Shown: positions 19,142 to 26,109 of the stretch, piece after piece
Position numbering within the stretch: position 1 is the stretch's first letter
How the letters are laid out: each line of letters begins with the position of its first letter
DNA from: Lewinellaceae bacterium
GTDB lineage: Bacteria > Bacteroidota > Bacteroidia > Chitinophagales > Saprospiraceae
NCBI GenBank assembly: GCA_020636255.1
Contig: JACJYE010000006.1
Coordinates: 352,846 to 416,845 of the forward strand
Direction of reading: 5' to 3'
Length of the DNA: 64,000 nucleotides
Notes under the pieces: model-generated
What the model saw: only the letters and a program-made list of their open reading frames with translations
The model's database searches: none
Told to the model about the DNA's origin: nothing
Program-made: the position numbers and the translations under genes

Positions 19142-19846
19142 TTACGCCTGCTCTTCCTGTACTGCACCCTGCTGGATCGTATGCGTCAGCTCGTGGGCCA
19201 GCAGCTTTTTTCCCTCGCTACTGTCCGGATTGTATTTACCCTGGTTGAAATAGATATTATTGGAATGGGTAAAGGCCTGAGCTCCGATGTCCTTGCTCAT
19301 TTGCACGGCGGAGCTGTCATTGTGTATCCTCACCTGGCTGAAATCCGCGCCAAAGGCTTCGTTCATTTCGCCCATAGCCTGATCAGGCAGAGGCTGCCCC
19401 CCGCCCTGTGTGGTGGCCAGTTGCTCTTCGAAACCGGCGCCTGCTTCAGATGGCCCCGAAGGGCCGAATCGCTGGATCTCGGGTTTCATATTCAGCTCTT
19501 CTTCGTCTTCGCCCATTTTCTGTATCTCAGGCTTCATATTCAACTCCTCTTCCTCTTTATCCATTTTCTGAACCTCGGGTTTCATCCGGGCCTCCTCTTC
19601 TGCACAGGCTGCGCACTTGGATTGGATAGCGGGTGCGCCTCCATCAGAGGAAGCCAGCCGGTTGACGACGTAACCGGCCATAGCATCGGCTTCCTGTTCG
19701 AACTGGTCGCCGGTTTGCCCGATCGTCAGCTTTGCCTGAACAGCAGGTTGAAAAAAAGCGCCTTCGCTATGGGTGCTAAAAAAAGCCTTTGAAGTAGAAC
19801 CCGAAACATGGGCGTTATCGCTTGCATTTTGATGGCTGGCCTTCAT
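19142..19846 (-). CDS. DUF4157 eCIS core-domain protein
   Basis: 234 residues from MKASHQNASD at 19846; upstream in-frame Mets give an unlikely polar extension. AFF at 21-23 and AFF at 30-32 run into PAVQAKLTIGQTGDQFEQEA, the classic N-terminus of DUF4157 proteins, and AIQSKCAACAEEE follows. A 16-residue acidic repeat (MKPEVQKMDKEEEELN, MKPEIQKMGEDEEELN, then a half copy) spans 88-128. The DUF4157 domain proper covers about 152-227, with FSQVRIHNDSSA and the zinc-binding HELTHTIQQ. DUF4157 is strongly associated with eCIS cargo. Here it stands alone with no effector domain after it, so it may be a minimal cargo, a co-loaded processing peptidase or a carrier. Confidence 0.9.
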   Translation of the reverse strand: MKASHQNASDNAHVSGSTSKAFFSTHSEGAFFQPAVQAKLTIGQTGDQFEQEADAMAGYVVNRLASSDGGAPAIQSKCAACAEEEARMKPEVQKMDKEEEELNMKPEIQKMGEDEEELNMKPEIQRFGPSGPSEAGAGFEEQLATTQGGGQPLPDQAMGEMNEAFGADFSQVRIHNDSSAVQMSKDIGAQAFTHSNNIYFNQGKYNPDSSEGKKLLAHELTHTIQQGAVQEEQA

Positions 19847-19952
19847 AATAAACATGTATTTAAGATGAATCCTGGGTTTTATTGCAATCCAAACTCTATG
19901 GCCCTGGAATTCTGATAAGTTACGAAAAAAGTGACGACGGTGAAAGCCTGTT

Positions 19953-21191
19953 TCACCAGGTAAAGGTAACGGGCAGCTCCAGCAGCCGGTGCATGGAAGC
20001 GGATGCTCCTTCGGCTCCAACCCGAACCCTGCACATTACAGTAGCATTGGTGATGCCCCGATCCCGCAGCAGCTGCCGCGTCGGGGCGTTGATATACGCG
20101 TTGAACTGATCGCCAAAGCGGAACGCTGACGACTCATCGTCGCCCAGCATCAGGTAACGCCGGTCGGAACTGTCTTTGATGATCCATCGGAAGATCAGGT
20201 TCTGCCCTGTCGGCAACGGCCTGACTTCAAAGTGGGGCCCGTTGGCGGAGCCCGAAGTGGTACCGGAGATGTCTATGGCGGTACTTCCGGTTATACTTTC
20301 TATCCGAAGCGAGCCGTCGGTAATGGCCTGATAACCTGCCAATCCGCGGTCGAAACTCGAAAAGGTGGTCTCGAAATGCCCTGTCGGCACATCCATCAGA
20401 GGCCCGCCGGCTACAGCTGGCGTAATATCCGCCAGGCTGGAGGGCCAGGCGCCGCCGGATGGCAGGCTCAAGGGGCGGAACGAACCGTTCTTGCGGAACG
20501 TATAGCCCTGGTACTGGCTCAACGAACGGGCCGGATCCCAGGCATCACAGATGCTCTCGATATGCGGCCTGTCAAAACTGCGGGCAGCGCGGTAGAAGGA
20601 GATCATGTTGGAAGGCAGGTCCTCTTCAGAAAAGGAAGAACTGCCTACGCTTTCTGTCCAGAGCTGCAGCGCTTCGAAGCCCAGCGACTGCAGCATAAAT
20701 ATCCGAAGTGCAACGCTGAGCACCTCATCGGCATTGAGCGCCCGTTTGATGCTGACGACAGGCGTGACGCCGCTCAGCAGGATGCCTCCGGCGCTCGACT
20801 CCATTCTGGGTGCGGCTACAGGCTCCGGGCTGGCGCTGCCGCTGGCCCGCATCCTGTCGGAGGCATCCCGCACCGACTGGATGAGCCGCGTTGTCATGCC
20901 TGTGCCGGCATGGGCCCAGTCTATCCAGCCACAATTGGTGGAGTAGGAATACCGCGGCGGGCTTTCGCTGATGCCGTCCTCTTCGGGGATGCGCTGCACC
21001 AGGCCTTTTTCAACGTTTCGCCGCCCTATGCGCCCGGACACCCGGCGGGCCTCTTTTTTCTGAAAGAAGGCCGCCCCGCTTTGGCTGTTTTTTGTAAAAA
21101 ACCGCTTAGCGCCCTTCGCAGGCAAGCCCGCTTTCGGTTGGCGTCGTACTTTGGGATGTAAGCTTGTTCCTGTCATCTGTAAGGCTTTCAT
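19953..21191 (-). CDS. eCIS cargo candidate, 412 aa, unknown fold
   Basis: No family recognised. RFF at 30-32 and AFF at 41-43 make the tag, and GLVQRIPEED follows at about 63-72. The segment NCGWIDWAHAG (86-96) stands out: a Cys-Gly-x-Ile-Asp-x-x-His-type motif that could be catalytic and is loosely reminiscent of DUF4056 proteins, although the resemblance is too short to assign. The middle is helical and the C-terminal third is beta-rich (SLRIESITGSTAIDISG). No HExxH is present. It is followed by a 106-bp gap, the largest in the cargo block. Confidence 0.75.
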   Translation of the reverse strand: MKALQMTGTSLHPKVRRQPKAGLPAKGAKRFFTKNSQSGAAFFQKKEARRVSGRIGRRNVEKGLVQRIPEEDGISESPPRYSYSTNCGWIDWAHAGTGMTTRLIQSVRDASDRMRASGSASPEPVAAPRMESSAGGILLSGVTPVVSIKRALNADEVLSVALRIFMLQSLGFEALQLWTESVGSSSFSEEDLPSNMISFYRAARSFDRPHIESICDAWDPARSLSQYQGYTFRKNGSFRPLSLPSGGAWPSSLADITPAVAGGPLMDVPTGHFETTFSSFDRGLAGYQAITDGSLRIESITGSTAIDISGTTSGSANGPHFEVRPLPTGQNLIFRWIIKDSSDRRYLMLGDDESSAFRFGDQFNAYINAPTRQLLRDRGITNATVMCRVRVGAEGASASMHRLLELPVTFTW

Positions 21192-21197
21192 TGTTCA

Positions 21198-22109
21198 TCA
21201 GCAATCTCTGGTAGTGATCAGGCCCGAAGCGGGATGTTGGCCCACCTGTGGCAGGCTTCTGCCGGTAATGTTTACCCTGACGTACCTACACCTCGAATCG
21301 AGCCCACTGACATGGGGTATGGGATAATGCCAGCTGTAAGCCTCGCCGCGCTGCACATAGTCCCTAGTTGTAGACTGGAGCAGCAGGCACCCGAAAAGAT
21401 AGAACCAGTTATCCGGGCTGAAGCCGAGTTGGCGTTGCATGTAACTTTTTGCCGACCGTTCACTGGCAAAGGTACGCCTTCCCGCTGCCAGGCTGTTGAC
21501 AAGCCGTACATAGGGCAGCACTGATAGCTGATACGCCCGGCTGTAATCATCGCAATGTTCCTGCTCGCCATCCCGGATCTTGTCGGCGCCATCACCGGTG
21601 ATGATCCAGCGTTTGGGGTAGTCGCCGGCCAAACAGCTGCCTCCTTCTCCAAGCCGGGCAGTACCTTCGTCAAATACCCCACCCTGAGTATAGATCGAAC
21701 TGGCGGCCGGCAGGTTAATGGAAACGGCTGTGGGCTTCACACGCCGCCCTACCCTTTGAAACTGTAAGGTGGAAGGCGTCAGCATGCTGCGGTTGGCCGT
21801 AAAAACGGTCTGCCCGAATACAGACTGGTCGTTGCCATTAGCACGGAGGAACTGGGCGCGGCTGAGCCCCCGGGGGGTACAGCTAATGGCAGCAGGAATG
21901 GTGGAGGCTGCCGTACCGCCACTCCCCGAACCGCCCCTCGTATGATCGCCTTCCTGGCGCTGAACATGCCGCTGCTGCCCGGCCGGCAGCACAGGGCCTC
22001 CTTTTTCACGTTTCGCAAAAAATGGCCGTTCCGCTTTCCGGCTGCTTCCGAAAAAAGGCGTCCGCCTGACGGCATCCTCAACCCTGCTATGTTTCAATGT
22101 GGCCTTCAT
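21198..22109 (-). CDS. eCIS cargo candidate, 303 aa, EHCDD motif
   Basis: No family recognised. PFF at 18-20 and PFF at 29-31 make the tag, with HVQRQEGD at 48-55 as the following element, then a Gly/Ser-rich linker. The most conserved-looking part is WIITGDGADKIRDGEQEHCD (about 168-187), with EHCDD at 184-188, which could form a Cys/His/Asp active or metal site. Several other cysteines occur (CTPRG, GSCLAGD, SRCRY, TTRDC at the end), unusual for a cytosolic protein. Lies 6 bp and 8 bp from its neighbours. Function unknown. Confidence 0.75.
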   Translation of the reverse strand: MKATLKHSRVEDAVRRTPFFGSSRKAERPFFAKREKGGPVLPAGQQRHVQRQEGDHTRGGSGSGGTAASTIPAAISCTPRGLSRAQFLRANGNDQSVFGQTVFTANRSMLTPSTLQFQRVGRRVKPTAVSINLPAASSIYTQGGVFDEGTARLGEGGSCLAGDYPKRWIITGDGADKIRDGEQEHCDDYSRAYQLSVLPYVRLVNSLAAGRRTFASERSAKSYMQRQLGFSPDNWFYLFGCLLLQSTTRDYVQRGEAYSWHYPIPHVSGLDSRCRYVRVNITGRSLPQVGQHPASGLITTRDC

Positions 22110-22117
22110 TATCTGTT

Positions 22118-23494
22118 CTACAGTTCGATGATCCGATAGTGCGGCGTACCGTCCGGCAGGCGCCCGTTGATATTTCGCACCAGCAGCCTGATATGTCGTG
22201 CCTTGACATCCGTCGAACGGCTGTGGCTGCCCATCAGGCTGCTGATATCGTATCCGCCTTCCCGTTTGCGCCGGCGCCGCCCGGTAATGCCTTCCATGGT
22301 CGTAAATTCCAGGTCCTCGGCAGTGAGCTGGGACCGAATATCAGCCGGGATCTCCGCGATAGAACCCGGCAGGTTGTATTCGTCGGCAGCCCCCAGCAAA
22401 TGCCCGAACTCATGCGCGACGGTCTCATCGGAAGACTGGGTAAACCAGCAACCCGCATTGGCCCGGCCGGGGTCTGAGGAGTGCGGGCAGCTCAGCTCAT
22501 CGTCTTCCATGATGCTGACCTCTTTATCGACAGCCGGGCCGCTTTCGTAATAGAACAAAGGGGCGACGGTAAAGCGCAGCCTTTTTACGCCGTTATCCAG
22601 AATGAATTTCCCGTTCCAGTAGCGCTCGATCGCAGCGCGCCACCGTTCTGGCGTAGCGGGGTCGGGGAAGAAGTAATAGGACTGCCGCGGGTTGGCCGCG
22701 CTGATAAACCGGATGCGCAGTACGACGCGCAACTGGCCACCGGTTTCATATACCGTCATCCGCCGGACTTGCCGCCCGTACAGGTGTAGTTCCTGATCGC
22801 CGGCCTCATTTTCTTCATAATGCACCTGCCTGGTAGATACTGCCAGCCGTTCTACTGCGCCTGGTGCGTTCCGCTGGCTGATCATGCTCAGGATCTGGTT
22901 TCGCTGCGGGCTACCGGAGAACTCATAGGCAGCTGCTTCCCGAAGGATCTCGTAATACTGCCGGGGCCTTATCTCCTGCACTACAATGGAAAGAGCATCC
23001 ATAAAACCGTATGGGTCGTTGGCCCTGAAATTGACGGACAATCTCAGGTCTGGCTCCCGCAGGCGGTTGTTGAAATACAGAATAGTGTACACCGCCCAAA
23101 GCGCTCTGCCCCGGAAAATGGGGCGTATTTCCCGCCAGAAAGCCTCATCGTCGAGCAAAGCGCTGGCCTCTGTGGCTGAAAGGCTTCGGATACGCGTGGT
23201 GAAGCCCGTTCCGTCGTGCCGCCGCAAAGGGCCCAGCACCCTGTCGCGCACTGCCACCAGTTGTTCATCGGAAAGGACGTATGGGTTTTCCAGCAGATCG
23301 GGCTCCAGCAGTTCCGGCGGGTCGCGTTGCAGCATACTACCGGGAGCCGGGCTGAGTTTTTTTGCCGGTTCAAAAGCGAAGGCCCTCTGATGGGCCTGCA
23401 CGCCGGCAGGTGCAAAGAACGGCTGTTTGCCGGTATTGCTTCCCGCCTTTCCAGGGCCGGGCTGCTTCGGTACTTTTATGGCGTGCTGGCTCAT
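22118..23494 (-). CDS. eCIS cargo candidate: metzincin-like metallopeptidase
   Basis: 458 residues. One tag copy, PFF at 25-27, is followed by GVQAHQ and SMLQRDPPE. A long helical central part precedes the zinc motif TVAHEFGHLLGAADEYN near residue 360, which fits the metzincin pattern HExxHxxGxxD. A candidate Met-turn, SLMGSHS, lies about 60 residues later, inside a run of basic residues and Ser/His. No signal peptide, as expected for a protein loaded in the cytoplasm. The start codon shares one base with the preceding stop (TGATG), implying translational coupling. Confidence 0.82.
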   Translation of the reverse strand: MSQHAIKVPKQPGPGKAGSNTGKQPFFAPAGVQAHQRAFAFEPAKKLSPAPGSMLQRDPPELLEPDLLENPYVLSDEQLVAVRDRVLGPLRRHDGTGFTTRIRSLSATEASALLDDEAFWREIRPIFRGRALWAVYTILYFNNRLREPDLRLSVNFRANDPYGFMDALSIVVQEIRPRQYYEILREAAAYEFSGSPQRNQILSMISQRNAPGAVERLAVSTRQVHYEENEAGDQELHLYGRQVRRMTVYETGGQLRVVLRIRFISAANPRQSYYFFPDPATPERWRAAIERYWNGKFILDNGVKRLRFTVAPLFYYESGPAVDKEVSIMEDDELSCPHSSDPGRANAGCWFTQSSDETVAHEFGHLLGAADEYNLPGSIAEIPADIRSQLTAEDLEFTTMEGITGRRRRKREGGYDISSLMGSHSRSTDVKARHIRLLVRNINGRLPDGTPHYRIIEL

Positions 23495-24888
23495 CAGTTG
23501 CTTTGTAGTATTAGTTCCACCCGGCGGTTGAAGGCCCGCCCGATCACGCTGTCGTTATCCGTTGTCGGCTTCGATTCACCATGGTGTTCCGGCGGGTTCC
23601 TGTCGACAAGGCGGCTAACGGGGATACCCTCTGCAACAGCGAGTTGATAAAAGGCCTCTGCCCGGCGCCTGGAAAGATCCATGTTGTACCAGGCCGGGCC
23701 GGTATCGCTGGCATAACCGATAAATTTCAGCTTCAGCGCGGGGTTGGAGTCGAGCTTTTCCGCTTTCAGGGTTTTGAAAAAAGCAATGTGCTCGGGTTTC
23801 GGTTGATCACCGCTAACCGGTAGGTTCAAAAAGCGGAAATGGTGGGGCGATACTTCCTGGGCGATACCGCTGGAAGAACCTGACTGCTTCACCTCCTTCT
23901 TGCGCCCCGCCTCCGGGGAAAGCCCTACCTGCTTGCGGAACATCTTGCGGGCTTTATCCGATTGATATTCTATGCGCCATACTTCGCCCTGGAAAAAGGC
24001 CTTTCGGATATCGGTAACTGGTACAAAACCGGCTATGTCCTTTTTCACGGCATCGACGCGATCCTGATAACTGGTACGGCCTGTGAGCTCTTTGCTCGTC
24101 ATCACAAGCCTCGCCAGGAACTCCGTCAGCCCTTCGTTGTAAAAGCGGGGCGCCACAGTGGAATCAATCCAGGCACGATAATCGGCATGTGCATAAAAGT
24201 GGACGATCTCATGGATGAGCGTAGTCATGCGCTGCCCTGCGGAGATCCCCTTATTGAGAAATATCTGCCGGCTGGCCGGGGTATCACCCATGGCAAAGGC
24301 CGATTGAAGGGTGATCTTGATCGAGATTGCCGGGCCTACAACGGAGTCCTTGAACAGCCGGCCCTGAAGGGCATGGTACCTGGGGTCCTTCTCAGAAATA
24401 TTAAAATCCTCTATATCCGTGAACATGAGCATCTGGTTGGAAAGCCACTGCCGCCTGAAGTCGATATCCTTGAAGAACTTGGTATCCATGATCTGGACAG
24501 CCTTGCGCAGCCGTGCCTCGGGAACGGGCTTGGTGATCTCGGGAAATGCCTTGCGAATGCGCTGGTCAGCCACCAATGCGTCTGTATCGGCCTGGCTTTC
24601 AGTAGTCCGCACCGGTACCGTAACTGCAGGCTGAGGGGGGAAATTCTTTTTAAACTGCTTAAAGATCAGGTCGGCGGAAGCGGGTTCCACCCAGGGCTTC
24701 AGGGCCTTGCCTGATGGGGCGGACACAAAGAGGTTCTCATGTGTCTCTTCATAGCGGGTAGGGCTTTCAAAATCGTTACCTTTTTTTTGCAGCGGAATGC
24801 CGGGAATGAAAAAAGGCCTATTCCTGCTGGTAACGGCCTGATTAGCAGCAAGCGGATGTAGTGTTCTATGTGCTCTTCTTACCCCCAT
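23494..24888 (-). CDS. eCIS cargo candidate: zinc peptidase fused to an OmpA-like domain
   Basis: 464 residues. PFF at 25-27 is followed by GIPLQKKGN. The middle contains RMTTLIHEIVHFYAHADYR (near 220-235) with an HExxH zinc motif, then NEGLTEFLARL, where a downstream Glu could be the third ligand as in gluzincins. The last ~90 residues form an OmpA-like peptidoglycan-binding domain: LKFIGYASDTGP, NMDLSRRRAEAFYQLAVAEG and FNRRVELIL. A peptidase joined to a cell-wall-binding module without a signal peptide suggests action on, or docking to, a bacterial envelope. Family calls are by motif. Confidence 0.83.
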   Translation of the reverse strand: MGVRRAHRTLHPLAANQAVTSRNRPFFIPGIPLQKKGNDFESPTRYEETHENLFVSAPSGKALKPWVEPASADLIFKQFKKNFPPQPAVTVPVRTTESQADTDALVADQRIRKAFPEITKPVPEARLRKAVQIMDTKFFKDIDFRRQWLSNQMLMFTDIEDFNISEKDPRYHALQGRLFKDSVVGPAISIKITLQSAFAMGDTPASRQIFLNKGISAGQRMTTLIHEIVHFYAHADYRAWIDSTVAPRFYNEGLTEFLARLVMTSKELTGRTSYQDRVDAVKKDIAGFVPVTDIRKAFFQGEVWRIEYQSDKARKMFRKQVGLSPEAGRKKEVKQSGSSSGIAQEVSPHHFRFLNLPVSGDQPKPEHIAFFKTLKAEKLDSNPALKLKFIGYASDTGPAWYNMDLSRRRAEAFYQLAVAEGIPVSRLVDRNPPEHHGESKPTTDNDSVIGRAFNRRVELILQSN

Positions 24889-24890
24889 CT

Positions 24891-26069
24891 CTACAGATCA
24901 TCTACTGACCGGATCAGGCGGTCGTTAAAATCGCGGCGTATCGGGATCAGGGAGCGGGGGTCGTACCCCAGCCTGATAATTTCCTGCAGCCGCAGTACCT
25001 CGGCTTCGAGAGCAGGAAGCCCCATCGTAGCCTGCTGAAGCTCGGTTTGATACACGCCGAACCGGTCGAAAAGGTATCCAAGGTCTTCCCGAAGTATCGG
25101 GCCGTCCTGTGCTCCCAGGGGGTCGGGGCGCCCCCGGGTTTCCCGCAGCGGGTCGTTGCGGTTGATAAGCCTGCCGCCAGGCATCTGGGTGACGATATTG
25201 ACATAGCGGTCGACGAGCCCGAACAAATGCAATAACTCATGGCCCAAGACCCCTGGGCGCTCCATGTGCAACGGGGGTATGAACATCACGCCCCCGTCAC
25301 AGGTGGAATCGGTAACGGAGGTCGGTACGCCTGCCCCCGGCTGGTCCGGGTTGCAGCCCGGATAAACAATAGGGTCGTTATCCGCAGCCCGAACGTGGAT
25401 CAGCCAGTAGTCCTGGCTTCGTTGCGACAGGTTGTCAATTCTTACAAAAGAAGGGGTGGCCGACAAGCGGCGGCCGCCGAAAACGCCGCCGCTCAGCACC
25501 TGGTTCCAGATCAGGTTCAGGCCGCGTTGAAAGCTGGCGGTAAGCCTGGGCATACGGGAGGCCATAGTCGCATCGGTAAAAAACACCTGGAACCTTACGC
25601 TTATGGAAATAGCCCTGGGCGTCACCTGTATCGTCAACGGCCTGCGGTTCAGCTGTGCGATCAGAGCATCCTCTGCCTGCTGCCGCGACCCTGGCATACC
25701 CGTCGGGTCGACCATCGTAGAATCGAGTTGCCGGCGGTCGGCCAGCACCCGCAACCTGTCGGCCTCGATGCGAATGCGCTCGTTTTGCAAAGCGGTAAGC
25801 CGGGGTTCCAACACTGCCAGGCGTGCCCGGGCACGCGCTACGGCAGCAGGGTCCCGTGGTGCCCGGCCCTCCGGGTCGCGTTGTATGCTGTCTCCGGCAG
25901 CCTTCCCCCTGCTTAGCACGGGCACTGCCTTAAAAAACGATGCCTCACTTCCATTATGCCATGAACCTGCCTGCCCGCCATGCCCTATAGGCTTGTTGCG
26001 GAAAAAAGGAGCGCCGGCCGGCCGGCCTGATGCTCCCTCCTTCTTTTGTATTTTTTTCTTTCCGGGCAT
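24891..26069 (-). CDS. eCIS cargo candidate: metzincin-like metallopeptidase
   Basis: 392 residues and the first of the eight cargo genes. PFF at 21-23 and SFF at 44-46 make the tag, more widely spaced than in the others, then DSIQRDPEGR near 61-70. A basic coiled-coil-like stretch (about 75-125, many Arg/Leu heptads) leads to the zinc motif VLGHELLHLFGLVDRYV near residue 275, with HExxHxxGxxD as in metzincins. A PDPLGAQDGPILREDLGYL segment follows and could take the role of the downstream substrate-cleft loop. A second helical region ends the protein. No signal peptide. Confidence 0.82.
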   Translation of the reverse strand: MPGKKKIQKKEGASGRPAGAPFFRNKPIGHGGQAGSWHNGSEASFFKAVPVLSRGKAAGDSIQRDPEGRAPRDPAAVARARARLAVLEPRLTALQNERIRIEADRLRVLADRRQLDSTMVDPTGMPGSRQQAEDALIAQLNRRPLTIQVTPRAISISVRFQVFFTDATMASRMPRLTASFQRGLNLIWNQVLSGGVFGGRRLSATPSFVRIDNLSQRSQDYWLIHVRAADNDPIVYPGCNPDQPGAGVPTSVTDSTCDGGVMFIPPLHMERPGVLGHELLHLFGLVDRYVNIVTQMPGGRLINRNDPLRETRGRPDPLGAQDGPILREDLGYLFDRFGVYQTELQQATMGLPALEAEVLRLQEIIRLGYDPRSLIPIRRDFNDRLIRSVDDL

Positions 26070-26109
26070 TATAGCAATAACATTAGGATCAACAGTACCT
26101 GCCCTTTCG

